DNA from: an uncultured Alphaproteobacteria bacterium
Lineage (GTDB): Bacteria; Pseudomonadota; Alphaproteobacteria; UBA2966
Length of the DNA stretch: 64,000 bases
Assembly: GCA_958295725.1 (NCBI GenBank)
Contig: OY282368.1
Span: forward strand, 2,006,001 to 2,070,000
Reading direction: 5' to 3'
Shown here piece after piece: positions 53,931 to 63,392 of this stretch. Made by a program: the position numbers and the translations under genes. Each line of letters opens with the position of its first letter. Position 1 is the first letter of the stretch. The notes under the pieces were generated by a model that ran no database searches, was not told the DNA's origin, and worked only from the letters and a program-made list of their open reading frames with translations.

Positions 53931-54148
53931 TCTGGAATGTTTTGACCGATACGGGAAGAAACGCCCCGAAATGCCCCTCGGAGGCTCATGGAGCGCTCGT
54001 GACACGCCTTCGGGCATTTTGCGGCGCCCCCGACCTCACTTCCGACACGAAGCCGCTCTACGGCGCCGCGAGGGCGTTTTCGAGCATGTGGCCGACTCGG
54101 GGAGCGACCGATGCGGCATCGCCCCGCCGTTCAACCGCCTCGCCACGG

Positions 54149-55012
54149 TCATTCCCCCTCCACCTCCGCCCTGCCGCGATCGAGCGCCACGACGCCGCGT
54201 TCCACAGCCCAGGCGCGAAAGGACACGACGCCGTCGTCGCGCCACATCTCGGTGCGGACGGTCTCGCCCGGGAACACCGGCGCCGAGAACCGCAGATCGA
54301 GGCTCCGGAAACGGGCCGGATCGTAATCGCACCAGGTCTTGAGGATGGCGTGACCGGCGACGCCGAGCGTGCACAGGCCGTGCAGGATCGGCGCCTCGAA
54401 CCCGGCCTCCCGCGCCACGGACGGCTCCGCGTGGAGGGGGTTGAAGTCGCCCGACAGGCGGTAGAGGAGTGCGGCCTGGGGAAGCGTCGGCAGATCGCAC
54501 GTCGCGTCGGGGTCGCGGTCGGGCAGGACATGAACGGGCTTGCCGCCGCCGGACGGCCCGCCGAAGCCGCCATCGCCGCGGGCGATGGTCGTTCCCGTCA
54601 ACGTGCATACGAGCTCTCCCGTCGCCGCGTCCCTGAGCTCGCGCTCGTCGTGGATGAACGCGCCCTTGTCGGGACCCTTGTCGACGATCTCGACGATCCT
54701 CATGCGCGCCCTGACGGTGGCTGCCGGCGGCAGGACGCCGTGCAGGCGCAACCCCTGCTCTCCGTGCAGCACCCGGACCCAGTCCACGCCGGTCCAGGGC
54801 GCCTTGAACCAGAGTCCGAAGCCAGCCAGGACCGTGACCATGGTCGGCAGCGCCAGCATGTCCTTCTCGTACACGAACCGGAGCTGAGCCTCGTCCAGGG
54901 GATCGTGACCCAGGCCGACGCCGAGCGCGTAGAGAGCCGTGTCGGCGGCCGTATAGGTCCGCGCGGGTTCCTCGAACTCGTGGTTCATCAGCGCGTCGTA
55001 GTCCAGGCTCAA
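54149..55012 (-). CDS. MaoC-like enoyl-CoA hydratase (hot-dog fold, two domains)
   Basis: 287 residues. The second half has the hydratase-2 motif YRLSGDFNPLHAEPSVAREA and GFEAPILHGLCTLG (Asp and His catalytic pair in the D-N-P-L-H segment), the first half a decayed hot-dog fold (YALGVGLGHDPLDEAQLRFV). This matches the double-hot-dog MaoC dehydratases that hydrate (2E)-enoyl-CoA. I start at TTG 55012 (LSLDYDALMNHEFEEP), with a clear ggaggggacc ribosome site; no ATG gives the family N-terminus. It is paired with the dehydrogenase 32 bp upstream. Confidence 0.9.
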   Translation of the reverse strand: MSLDYDALMNHEFEEPARTYTAADTALYALGVGLGHDPLDEAQLRFVYEKDMLALPTMVTVLAGFGLWFKAPWTGVDWVRVLHGEQGLRLHGVLPPAATVRARMRIVEIVDKGPDKGAFIHDERELRDAATGELVCTLTGTTIARGDGGFGGPSGGGKPVHVLPDRDPDATCDLPTLPQAALLYRLSGDFNPLHAEPSVAREAGFEAPILHGLCTLGVAGHAILKTWCDYDPARFRSLDLRFSAPVFPGETVRTEMWRDDGVVSFRAWAVERGVVALDRGRAEVEGE

Positions 55013-55044
55013 GGTCCCCTCCCTGGAATCCCGCCGTCGGCCCG

Positions 55045-55962
55045 CTACACCGGATCCCAGCTGAAAACGTCGGGCGCGCGGTGCAGCGGACACAGATCCG
55101 GACGCAAGGCGGGCATCGCGTGCTCGGCGATGGTCTCGGGCGTCCATCCCTCGCTTCGATGGACCACGCGCACGGGGCGAGGCTGGCTGAACAGGTAGAT
55201 CTCGTTCCGCCGGCAGCCGAAGATCTGCCCCGTGACGCCGCGGGCGGCATCGCTCGCCAGATAGACCGCGAGCGGGGCGATCTTGCTCGGGGCCATGCGC
55301 TTCAGCTTCTCGATACGGTCGGCTTGCGCCGCGTCGCTCGCGGGGATCGTGTCCGTGATCCGGCTCCAGGCGAAGGGCGCGATGGCGTTCGACCGCACCC
55401 CGAAACGTTCCATGTCGATCGCGATGATCCTCGACAGGCCGGCGATGCCGAGCTTGGCGGCCCCGTAACCGGCCTGTCCGAGGTTGCCCACGAGCCCCGA
55501 CGTCGAGGTCATGTGAACGAAACAGCCCGATTCCTGCTCGCGGAAACGCGATGCCGCGGCGCGGCTGACGTTGAACGTCCCTTTCAGGTGCACGTCCACG
55601 ACCGCGTCCCAGTCCTCTTCCGTCATCTTGTGGAAGATGGCGTCGCGAACGATGCCGGCGTTGTTGACCACGATGTCGACACGGCCGAACGCGTCGACCG
55701 CGTTCGCCACCATGCACTCGGCAGCGGCGAAATCCGCGACGCTGCCGTAATCGGCGACGGCGCGTCCGCCGGCCGCGTCGATCTCCGCGACGACCTCGGA
55801 CGCGGGCGCCCGGTCGGCCCCCCGGCCGTCCACGCTCCCGCCGGCGTCGTTGACCGCCACCGCCGCGCCGCGCGCGGCCATTGCCAGGGCGATCTCCCGG
55901 CCGATGCCGCGTCCCGCGCCGGTGACCAGCGCGACCTTGCCGTCGAGCGCCTTGCCGGCCAT
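55045..55962 (-). CDS. Short-chain dehydrogenase, (3R)-hydroxyacyl-CoA dehydrogenase type
   Basis: 305 residues. NAD-binding TGAGRGIGREIALAMA (~15-30), NNAGIVRD (~97-104), and the active-site Ser, Tyr and Lys in MTSTSGLVGNLGQAGYGAAK. The extended loop with NDAGGSVDGRGADRAPASEV and the long C-terminus are typical of the multifunctional-enzyme (HSD17B4) dehydrogenase domain. Together with the MaoC hydratase next to it, it can oxidise an acyl-CoA by the R-hydroxy route. Start ATG 55962. Confidence 0.9.
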   Translation of the reverse strand: MAGKALDGKVALVTGAGRGIGREIALAMAARGAAVAVNDAGGSVDGRGADRAPASEVVAEIDAAGGRAVADYGSVADFAAAECMVANAVDAFGRVDIVVNNAGIVRDAIFHKMTEEDWDAVVDVHLKGTFNVSRAAASRFREQESGCFVHMTSTSGLVGNLGQAGYGAAKLGIAGLSRIIAIDMERFGVRSNAIAPFAWSRITDTIPASDAAQADRIEKLKRMAPSKIAPLAVYLASDAARGVTGQIFGCRRNEIYLFSQPRPVRVVHRSEGWTPETIAEHAMPALRPDLCPLHRAPDVFSWDPV

Positions 55963-56021
55963 GCCCCCGTCTCCTCTTTCGTCCGCGTCTCCCCCGGTAT
56001 GCCCGCGGAAGGCGATCCCGT

Positions 56022-57737
56022 CTACGGGCCGTTCCCGCCCCGTGCGCGCCGACCCTCCGCGCGCCGGATCTTCGCCCAGGTGTCCCGCAGCCCGATCGTG
56101 CGATTGAAGACCAGGTTGTCTTTCGTCGTGTCCGGGTCGACGCAGAAGTAGCCCTGGCGCTCGAACTGGACGACGGCGCCCTCCGCCGTGTTCCGGGCCT
56201 CCGGCTCGACGCGGCAGTCCCTCAGGACGGTGACGGAGTCCGGGTTCAGGTCGGCGATGAAGTCGCCGCGCGCGCTCATGTCGGGCTTGCCGAACAGGCG
56301 GTCGTAGAGGCGAACCTCGGCGGGCGCGGCGCGAGCGGCCGAGACCCAGTGCAGGGTTCCCTTGACCTTGCGGCCGTCCGGCGCGTTCCCGCCCCGGGTC
56401 TCGGGGTCGTAGCGGCAGCGGAGCTCGACGACCTCGCCGGAGGCGTCCCTGACCACGCCCGTGCAGGTGACGAAATAGGCGTAGCGGAGCCGCACCTCCC
56501 GGCCGGGCGCCAGCCGGAAGAATTTCCGGGGCGGCTCCTCCATGAAGTCGTCGCGCTCGATGAAGATCTCCCGGCCGAAGGGCACGGCGCGGACGCCGGC
56601 CTCGCGATCTTCCGGGTTGTTGACCGCCTCCAGGGCCTCTTCCTCGCCCGCCGGGTAGTTCTCGATGACGACCTTGAGGGGGTCGAGCACGCCCATGCGC
56701 CGCGGCGCGCGCTTGTTGAGCCGGTCGCGGATACAGTGTTCGAGCATGGCCACGTCGACCAGATTCCCGGCCTTGGCCACGCCGATGCGCCCGATGAAGT
56801 CCCGGACCGCCTCGGGGGGGACTCCGCGCCGCCTCATGCCGCACAGCGTCGGCATACGCGGGTCGTCCCATCCCGCGACGTGGCCCTCCTGGACCAGCCG
56901 GATCAGCGCACGCTTCGACATCACCGTGTAGGTCAGGTTGAGACGGGCGAACTCGTACTGCCTGGGGACGCACGGGGTCGGCAGGCGCTCGATCAACCAG
57001 TCGTAGAGGGGGCGATGGTCCTCGAACTCGAGGGTGCACAGGGAATGGGTGACGCCCTCGACGGCGTCCGACTGCCCGTGGGCGAAGTCGTAGGTCGGAT
57101 AGATGCACCAGTCCGCGCCGGTGCGCGGATGTTCGGCATGACGGATGCGATAGAGCACGGGGTCCCGCATGTTGATGTTTCCCGACGCCATGTCGATCCT
57201 GGCGCGGAGCACGCGCGCGCCGTCGGGAAATTCGCCGGCGCGCATACGGGCGAACAGGTCGAGGCTCTCGTCGGCGGGGCGGTCGCGCCAGGGACTGTCG
57301 GCGCCGGGCTCCGTAAGCGTGCCGCGGCGCTCGCGGATCTCGTCCGCCGAGAGATCGTCGACATAGGCGTCGCCGCCGCGGATCAGGTGCCGGGCCCACT
57401 CGTACAGGCACTCGAAGTGGTCCGACGCGAAATAGAGATGCTCGCCCCAGTCGAATCCGAGCCAGCGGACGTCCCGCTGGATCGCGTCGATGTACTCGTG
57501 TTCTTCCCTGGTGGGATTGGTGTCGTCGAACCGCATGTGGCAACGGCCGCCGAAGTCCCGCCCCACTCCGAAATTCAGGCAGATGGATTTGGCGTGGCCG
57601 ATATGGAGATATCCGTTGGGCTCCGGCGGGAACCGGGTGACGACGGCCTCGACGCGCCCCGTGGCCAGGTCGCTCCGCACGATGTCCCGGATGAAGTCGC
57701 GCGGCCTCTCGTCGAGATCGGTTTCCGCGACGCTCAT
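56022..57737 (-). CDS. glnS: Glutaminyl-tRNA synthetase
   Basis: About 570 residues. Class I motifs: [18 protein letters not shown] (HIGH) and [14 protein letters not shown] (MSKR form of KMSKS). Also [17 protein letters not shown] and the two C-terminal anticodon-binding barrels ([20 protein letters not shown]). It charges tRNA-Gln directly. The start is ATG 57737 ([20 protein letters not shown]); an in-frame ATG at 57794 would add 19 residues rich in Glu and Pro. Confidence 0.95.
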   Translation of the reverse strand: MSVAETDLDERPRDFIRDIVRSDLATGRVEAVVTRFPPEPNGYLHIGHAKSICLNFGVGRDFGGRCHMRFDDTNPTREEHEYIDAIQRDVRWLGFDWGEHLYFASDHFECLYEWARHLIRGGDAYVDDLSADEIRERRGTLTEPGADSPWRDRPADESLDLFARMRAGEFPDGARVLRARIDMASGNINMRDPVLYRIRHAEHPRTGADWCIYPTYDFAHGQSDAVEGVTHSLCTLEFEDHRPLYDWLIERLPTPCVPRQYEFARLNLTYTVMSKRALIRLVQEGHVAGWDDPRMPTLCGMRRRGVPPEAVRDFIGRIGVAKAGNLVDVAMLEHCIRDRLNKRAPRRMGVLDPLKVVIENYPAGEEEALEAVNNPEDREAGVRAVPFGREIFIERDDFMEEPPRKFFRLAPGREVRLRYAYFVTCTGVVRDASGEVVELRCRYDPETRGGNAPDGRKVKGTLHWVSAARAAPAEVRLYDRLFGKPDMSARGDFIADLNPDSVTVLRDCRVEPEARNTAEGAVVQFERQGYFCVDPDTTKDNLVFNRTIGLRDTWAKIRRAEGRRARGGNGP

Positions 57738-57909
57738 GGGTTCGGCCTCCGGGGGTTCGGTCTCCGGGCCGCGGCCCGAGCGCGCGGCCTTCATCGAAGC
57801 CCGGGGGGTGTGTAGCCGGATTTCGGGTTTTATGCCAAGTCTCCGTTCTGTTAACTACATGCCTCGGCGCACTACGCGTCGACCGCGCGATCGACAGGGA
57901 GGGTTCGGG

Positions 57910-58692
57910 ATGAGCGATCAACGACTTCTGGACAGGGTGACCGTCGTGGCCGGAGGGGGCCGCGGGCTGGGCGATGTCACGTGCCATCGCTATGCCAGGG
58001 AGGGCGCCATCGTCGTCGTGGCGGACCTCGACAAGGACCTCGCCGAGGGCGTCGCGCGGAAGATCGAGTCCGCCGGAGGGCGGGCGTCGGCGGTCGGCAT
58101 GGACGTCACCAAGCGACCGGACGTCGAGGACCTCGTGTCGTCGACGGTCGCCGCTCACGGCCGCATCGACGTCATGGCGATCTTCGCCGGCGTCGCGCTG
58201 TTCGGCCCCGCCATGGACTGCACCGACGAGGTCTGGCAACGCCAACTCGACGTCAACGTGACGGGCACGTTCCTCTGCGCCCAGATCGCGGCGCGCCGGA
58301 TGATCGAGCAGAAGTCCGGCCGCATCATTACCGTCTCCTCCGTCATGGGGCAGCGCTCCGGCGACCGGCGCATGTCCTACGGCACGACCAAGGGCGCCGT
58401 GATCGCGCTGACCAAGCAGATGTCCGGGGAGATCGCGCCGCACGGCGTCACCATCAACTCGATCGCGCCGGGGCCCGTGAAGACGGAGCTCTGGCTGGCG
58501 GCCAATCCCGACGTGGAGGCCTCCGAGTCCGGCTACCTCGCCAACATCCCCATGGGGCGCCTGGGCCAGCCGGAAGACATCGCCAACGCCGCCTTCATGC
58601 TCGCGAGCGACGACGCCGCGTTCATCACCGGACACGTCCTCAACGTCGACGGCGGCTTCATCGCCACGGGCGTGCGCGACGGCATCTACTGA
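57910..58692 (+). CDS. Short-chain dehydrogenase/reductase
   Basis: 260 residues. The cofactor loop is AGGGRGLGDVTCHRYARE (GGGRGLG instead of TGxxxGIG), DVTKRPDVEDLV follows, then NVTGTFLCAQIAARRM, SSVMGQRSGDRRMSYGTTKG (Ser, Tyr, Lys active site) and GHVLNVDGGFIATG at the end. The NNAG motif is changed to IFAGVALFG. ATG 57910 lies 9 bases after aggg. Substrate unknown; fatty-acyl, sugar or steroid-type alcohols are all possible. Confidence 0.9.
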   Translation: MSDQRLLDRVTVVAGGGRGLGDVTCHRYAREGAIVVVADLDKDLAEGVARKIESAGGRASAVGMDVTKRPDVEDLVSSTVAAHGRIDVMAIFAGVALFGPAMDCTDEVWQRQLDVNVTGTFLCAQIAARRMIEQKSGRIITVSSVMGQRSGDRRMSYGTTKGAVIALTKQMSGEIAPHGVTINSIAPGPVKTELWLAANPDVEASESGYLANIPMGRLGQPEDIANAAFMLASDDAAFITGHVLNVDGGFIATGVRDGIY

Positions 58693-58700
58693 CCCGCCTC

Positions 58701-59447
58701 TCATACGGTCAGCGCGACGAGGCCGACGCCGGCGAGGAAGATCAGGGCGAAGCGCCGGAACAGGGTCTCGTCGGCGCGTCCGAACAGGCGTCCGCCCATC
58801 CAGTTCGCGGCGAGCAGGACGGGGAACAGCGCGAGGCTTCGCCACAGGGAGACGACGCCCAGCGCCTGATGCAGCCACAGGATGACCAGCAGGGCGGCGG
58901 ACGTGACTCCGATATGGATGACGATGTTGGCCCGCTGGATCTCGATCGGCGCCCGCGTGGACAACAGGTAGAGGATCACCGGCGGGCCGCCGACGCCCGT
59001 GCCGCCGAGCAACAGGCCGCCGAAGCCGCCGACGGAAACCGCGGCGGCGGCGCGCGGCCGACCCTTGAAGCGATACCCGGCGAGCATGACGAGGACGAAG
59101 ACGATCACCGTCGCGCCGATCATCCGTCTGGTGAGGTCCGGGTCCAGGGTGACGAGCAGGTAGCTTCCGAACGGAGCGGCGGCGCAGGCGGCGAGCGTCA
59201 GCGGCGCGAGTTCCCGCCAGTCGGCCTCGCGCGCCGCGCGGGGAAACGACTGCGAGGCGCCCGCGGTCTCCATCATCAACGCGATCGCGACGGCTTCCGG
59301 CGGCGGCATCACCAGACTGAGCGACGGCGCCAGGGTCATCGTCGCTCCGAATCCCGAGAAGCCGCGTATCAGGCCGGCGGCGCCGGCCATGGCCGCCGCG
59401 AACGCGAAGGCCACGGGGTCGAGGAACAGGGCGGCGAACGGGTCCAT
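58701..59447 (-). CDS. Sulfite exporter TauE/SafE family membrane protein
   Basis: 248 residues with seven to eight hydrophobic segments. Family marks: IRGFSGFGATMTLAPSLSLV near the start and GGFGGLLLGGTGVGGPPVIL in the middle. Such proteins move sulfite, sulfoacetate or other organic anions across the inner membrane. Its end and the dehydrogenase end are convergent, 8 bp apart. Confidence 0.9.
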   Translation of the reverse strand: MDPFAALFLDPVAFAFAAAMAGAAGLIRGFSGFGATMTLAPSLSLVMPPPEAVAIALMMETAGASQSFPRAAREADWRELAPLTLAACAAAPFGSYLLVTLDPDLTRRMIGATVIVFVLVMLAGYRFKGRPRAAAAVSVGGFGGLLLGGTGVGGPPVILYLLSTRAPIEIQRANIVIHIGVTSAALLVILWLHQALGVVSLWRSLALFPVLLAANWMGGRLFGRADETLFRRFALIFLAGVGLVALTV

Positions 59448-59872
59448 GGAACCTTCAGTCCTCGATCGGCCGCGCCCGCACGGGTGTGCCGAATGCCTTC
59501 TGCGGCGGCGACGATGGCCCGGTCACGCGCCATTCCGCTTCCGTCAGATCGCTTGCGTAACACAGACCCCTTCGCTCATACTTCGGTCGAGTGACCTTGA
59601 TCCGCATCCTACGGCTTCTTCCTGTTTTCGCCATATAACAGACAATAACTTGTTGGTTCTACAAGATTTTCCTCATAGACTCTTTTTTGAGTGGCGCTAT
59701 GGGCGACATGCTTTCTGGTCTGAGGGCACGGAGGCAGGAAAGCGATCCTTGAACAGGATCATAAACCAGTCCATCAGTCTATTCGACGGACCACCGTCAA
59801 TGAACATCGACGTTGCGGACCATCGGCGGTGTGGCGGACATCCGCATTGTCGAGTATTTTGACGGGAGACAG
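59448..59872. other. 425-bp transition zone before the AT-rich helicase, no gene seen
   Basis: The first ~130 bp are GC-rich; from about 59610 the sequence becomes AT-rich (tattctacaag-type runs, ttttttgagtgg at ~59683). No reading frame here resembles a protein family. The switch marks the left edge of probably imported DNA. A gggag ribosome site stands just before ATG 59873. Confidence 0.5.
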
Positions 59873-62545
59873 ATGATGGGGAATTCGGGAGAGACAACAA
59901 AGCAGCTGAAAATCATTGCCGCCTCCGCGGTGAGAACTCTCTCGAAGATTGCTGAGGCTGCTGATTCCCGTCTTAAGCAACCTACCTCTGTGACCAGCCC
60001 GGAACTATTCACCAACCCCAACACGTATACGTTCCCCGAGGCACCACGTAATCTAGATCATATCAAGCAGGACAACACGGAGGGCCTCCGTCTCCTGACG
60101 AGGGAGCCAGCTATTGCTCGCATCGTCACTGTCGATGAGAAGGGCAGGAGGAGAGTCTATTATATCTGCCGTTCGACATCTGTATCTATTGCTGATGAAG
60201 ACGTCACGATTGCCAGTTACCGGGCACCGATGGGTCGGCTGGCTTCTCTCTCAATTGGTGAGGATATTATCTTCAATAATGAGACATTCGAAGTCGTGGA
60301 GAAGGCACGACTCTATCCTCAATTTAGAGATCAGAAATGGGATTCCTTAAACTCCATACTTGAAGGCAAGGACCAAATTGTTACAGTTGAGTCATTTCAA
60401 GCGTTACTCGGTGCGACATCATCCGATGAATATCCGGACTTACTGGACCGCCTCCTGGAAGAGGAAATCGTTTATACGAATATACAGGAAGGTTTACGCC
60501 GCAGTATCATCATGAAGACAGAACTGCGCGACCAACCGATTCTCGACCGCTACCAAGACGAAATCTTCCGTCTTCCTATAAATAGCCAACTTCTTCTCTT
60601 GGGTGCACCGGGCACGGGTAAAACCACGACACTTATCAGGAGACTGGGTCAAAAACTCGATTTGGAAGCTCTCAAAGAAAGTGAACGGGAGGTTTTGAAG
60701 AACCTCCAAGATCTCGATTATGCATCAAGCTGGATCATGTTTACCCCCACAGAACTGCTCAAGCAATATGTCAAAGAGGCATTTTCCAGAGAGAGCATTC
60801 CTGCTCCGGATGAGCGCATAAAAACGTGGTCAAACTACCGACGAGAGCTGGCGAGAGAAACGTTTGGAATCTTGAGCTCGGAGTCTAGTCGCGGATCATA
60901 TATCATGAAGGAGAAGGCAAGGACCATTGCTCCGGAGACATTATCTGATCAATGCACGTGGTTTGTAGACTTCGATCAATGGCAGAAGGCTTCGTTCTGG
61001 GACGAGATGCGCGTCGCAGCTAATAGCTTGAGCGATAACGAGATGAGGGAGGTGTCAAAGCTCGGCAGGCGGGCTCTGACGATCATCGACGTAGAAGGGG
61101 CAGAGCCATCCTCGGGTAACGTTATACGACTAACCGATACCGTCGTCGAGGTTCGAAGTAGGATCAAGAGCATGAGGACGGAAACAGATGGGAAGATTCG
61201 TGGAGCTTTGAATTTGCAAGTCAACCGCGATCCGCAATTTCTCGATCATATGGCAGCCTACATAGACAGTTTGGGTGATGCAGGCGATGAGATTGACGAT
61301 CAGGATCTGGATGATGACGAAGAAATCGAACGGCCAAAAACTAGGCGTGCTGCGGCGGTCGCTGCTTACGGGAGAGCTTTGAGAACGCAGGCACGGGTGG
61401 AAGCGAGGAAGCGTACGATCAACAAGTCGAGCCGGACCGGACGGTTGCTAGAGTGGATTGACGAACGGGGACTGGAAGAGAAGGAACGGCTCGACATCGG
61501 GGAAAGCCTTCTAATCCAGTCAACGCTCAGGCAGCTAGCGAATCCGGTTCGTAGGTATGTGGACCGCATTCCTGTTCGTTACCGCCGGTTTCGACGATTG
61601 CGTCAGAATGAAAACCTCTGGTATCGGAAGGAGAAATTTGCGACAACGGACATACACCCTCTGGAGATCGATCTGCTTCTCCTCGCCGCACTCCGCAGCG
61701 GGAATGAACTGATTGGCGTCACCGAGAGATTGCGCGGTTTCGAAAATGTTGATCAGTCGACACTGCTTCGGCAAAAGGAAATACTCCGGATCCAGGTTCT
61801 TGTTGATGAAGCGATGGACTTTTCACCGATTCAGTTGGGGTGTATGGTAGAAATGGCTCTGCCAGAGGTTCGTTCATTCTTCGCCTGCGGTGACTTCAAT
61901 CAGCGTGTGACGAGCTGGGGCGTGCGATCTATAGAGGAGTTGAAATGGGCATTGCCTGACATCGATACGCGACCGATTTCGATGGCTTACCGTCAAAGCA
62001 AGCAGCTTCATGATGTGGCTAAGAGGATTGTTATGGCGTCGGGCGGCGAGACCGTCGACATTGTCTTACCCGACTATGTAGATAACGAAGGTGTTTCGCC
62101 GGTTCTTGCCAAGAATCTGTCCGAACAAACGGAAATAGTAAAGTGGCTATCTGAGCGTATCCGTGAGATAGAAAGGCTCATGAAACAGCTGCCTTCCATC
62201 GCGGTTTTAGTGAATAGAGAGGAGGAAGTAAATCCGATAGCGACGGGGCTATCTTCGGCTTTGTTGGATCAGAATATTCGTGTCGTGGCGTGCCCGAATG
62301 GTCAAGTCATAGGACTGGAAAGTGATGTGAGGGTTTTTGACGTTCAGTATATCAAAGGGCTGGAGTTCGAGGCTGTATTTTTTATTGGCGTCGACTATCT
62401 CGCGCGGAACCATCCAGATGTGTTTGAAAAATATCTCTATGTGGGTGCTACGCGTGCGGCCACATATTTGGGCTTGACCTGCGAACAGGATCTTCCAGAG
62501 AATGTGGCGGATCTGGAAGACTTGTTCCAACAGGATTGGCGATAG
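59873..62545 (+). CDS. UvrD/HelD-like superfamily 1 helicase, AT-rich, likely transferred
   Basis: 890 residues. Walker A is GAPGTGKTTTLIRRL (~243-257). Motif II is VLVDEAMDFSPIQLG (~660), the Q-W-R equivalent is SMAYRQSKQLHDVA (~720), motif V is YIKGLEFEAVFFIGVD (~845) and motif VI is YVGATRAATYLGL (~865). The first ~230 residues (RVYYICRSTSVS...) and a long charged insert with EIDDQDLDDDEEIERPKTRR (~490) are family-specific. Codon use is visibly more AT-rich than both neighbours. I start at ATG 59873 (MMGNSGETTKQ). UvrD-like proteins with such N-terminal extensions occur in defence islands and in HelD-like RNA-polymerase rescue factors; I cannot choose. Confidence 0.82.
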   Translation: MMGNSGETTKQLKIIAASAVRTLSKIAEAADSRLKQPTSVTSPELFTNPNTYTFPEAPRNLDHIKQDNTEGLRLLTREPAIARIVTVDEKGRRRVYYICRSTSVSIADEDVTIASYRAPMGRLASLSIGEDIIFNNETFEVVEKARLYPQFRDQKWDSLNSILEGKDQIVTVESFQALLGATSSDEYPDLLDRLLEEEIVYTNIQEGLRRSIIMKTELRDQPILDRYQDEIFRLPINSQLLLLGAPGTGKTTTLIRRLGQKLDLEALKESEREVLKNLQDLDYASSWIMFTPTELLKQYVKEAFSRESIPAPDERIKTWSNYRRELARETFGILSSESSRGSYIMKEKARTIAPETLSDQCTWFVDFDQWQKASFWDEMRVAANSLSDNEMREVSKLGRRALTIIDVEGAEPSSGNVIRLTDTVVEVRSRIKSMRTETDGKIRGALNLQVNRDPQFLDHMAAYIDSLGDAGDEIDDQDLDDDEEIERPKTRRAAAVAAYGRALRTQARVEARKRTINKSSRTGRLLEWIDERGLEEKERLDIGESLLIQSTLRQLANPVRRYVDRIPVRYRRFRRLRQNENLWYRKEKFATTDIHPLEIDLLLLAALRSGNELIGVTERLRGFENVDQSTLLRQKEILRIQVLVDEAMDFSPIQLGCMVEMALPEVRSFFACGDFNQRVTSWGVRSIEELKWALPDIDTRPISMAYRQSKQLHDVAKRIVMASGGETVDIVLPDYVDNEGVSPVLAKNLSEQTEIVKWLSERIREIERLMKQLPSIAVLVNREEEVNPIATGLSSALLDQNIRVVACPNGQVIGLESDVRVFDVQYIKGLEFEAVFFIGVDYLARNHPDVFEKYLYVGATRAATYLGLTCEQDLPENVADLEDLFQQDWR

Positions 62546-62764
62546 AGGGTCGTTAGTCGGAACGGCGCGCATGCAGTTGTGCGCAGTGTACATTGAGGGG
62601 ATGTTACAGCAATTCTCGGAATGACGAGATTTTCAATTTGGTGGCCCAAGGCCGCGTGGTGACCGAGAGCTGAAGATCGCTCGCGACGTGGCCGGGAAAT
62701 CGCTGACGGTCCAGGCGGAGCGGCGGGGCCGCCCGGCACCGAAGGAAACGGGAGACGCCTTCGA
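62546..62764. other. Right edge of the AT-rich segment, no gene seen
   Basis: 219 bp. The AT-rich part stops at ~62650 and GC-rich sequence resumes. A short plus-strand stretch (62655-62760) reads RELKIARDVAGKSLTVQAER, which may be the remnant of another gene, but it has no start and I do not recognise it. Confidence 0.4.
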
Positions 62765-63274
62765 CTATCCACCGGCGGTCGGCGGCTGACCCGCGTCGTC
62801 GATGCACCGTTCGAGGAAGTCGAGCGCCGTCCGCGCGAAGACCCACATGTTGGCCACCCGGTCGCCGTCGCCGGTCTCCAGCGTCATCGTCCGCTCCACC
62901 GGCCCGACCACCGCGATACAGGAGTGTCCCGGCCTGTCGCCGTGGGAGTTGCCGGCCGGTCCCGATGCGCCCGTCTCGCTCACCGTCCACGTCGTGCCGA
63001 GAATCCCGTTCATGCGGGCCGCCAACAGACGCGCGTAAGGCTCGGTGCTCGAGCGCAGCCCGTCCATCGCCTCTTCCGGAACCCCGAGCAGGTTCCGCCG
63101 CGCCTCGTGCGTGTAGATCACGCCGCCGCCGATGAAGTAGGCCGACGCCCCGGGGATGGCGAGGAGCGCGGCCGAGATCAGGCCCCCGCCGGACGACTCG
63201 GTGACCGAAACCGTCTCTCCCCGTTCCCTGAGCCTGGCGGCCACGGGCCGCGCCATCGATCCCAGATCCCGCAT
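62765..63274 (-). CDS. CinA-family protein (nicotinamide-nucleotide amidase type)
   Basis: 169 residues, the length of stand-alone CinA C-terminal (PncC) proteins. Seen: VSVTESSGGGLISAALLAIP, IGGGVIYTHEARRNLLGVP and SETGASGPAGNSHGDRPGHS. The usual catalytic Ser/Lys region (TAESCTGG) appears as TESSGGG. It hydrolyses NMN to nicotinate mononucleotide and ammonia, a step of pyridine-nucleotide recycling. Start ATG 63274 (MRDLGSMARPVAARL); an ATG at codon 7 is possible. Confidence 0.88.
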   Translation of the reverse strand: MRDLGSMARPVAARLRERGETVSVTESSGGGLISAALLAIPGASAYFIGGGVIYTHEARRNLLGVPEEAMDGLRSSTEPYARLLAARMNGILGTTWTVSETGASGPAGNSHGDRPGHSCIAVVGPVERTMTLETGDGDRVANMWVFARTALDFLERCIDDAGQPPTAGG

Positions 63275-63392
63275 CGCGCCCTCCTCTCCCTTGTCGTCGC
63301 GTGACTCCCATCATGACATCGCGTTTACTGACCGCGAACGGACACGGGACGGCGCGCGAGACGGGCCGGCCACAAGGGAACGCCAACAGGTC

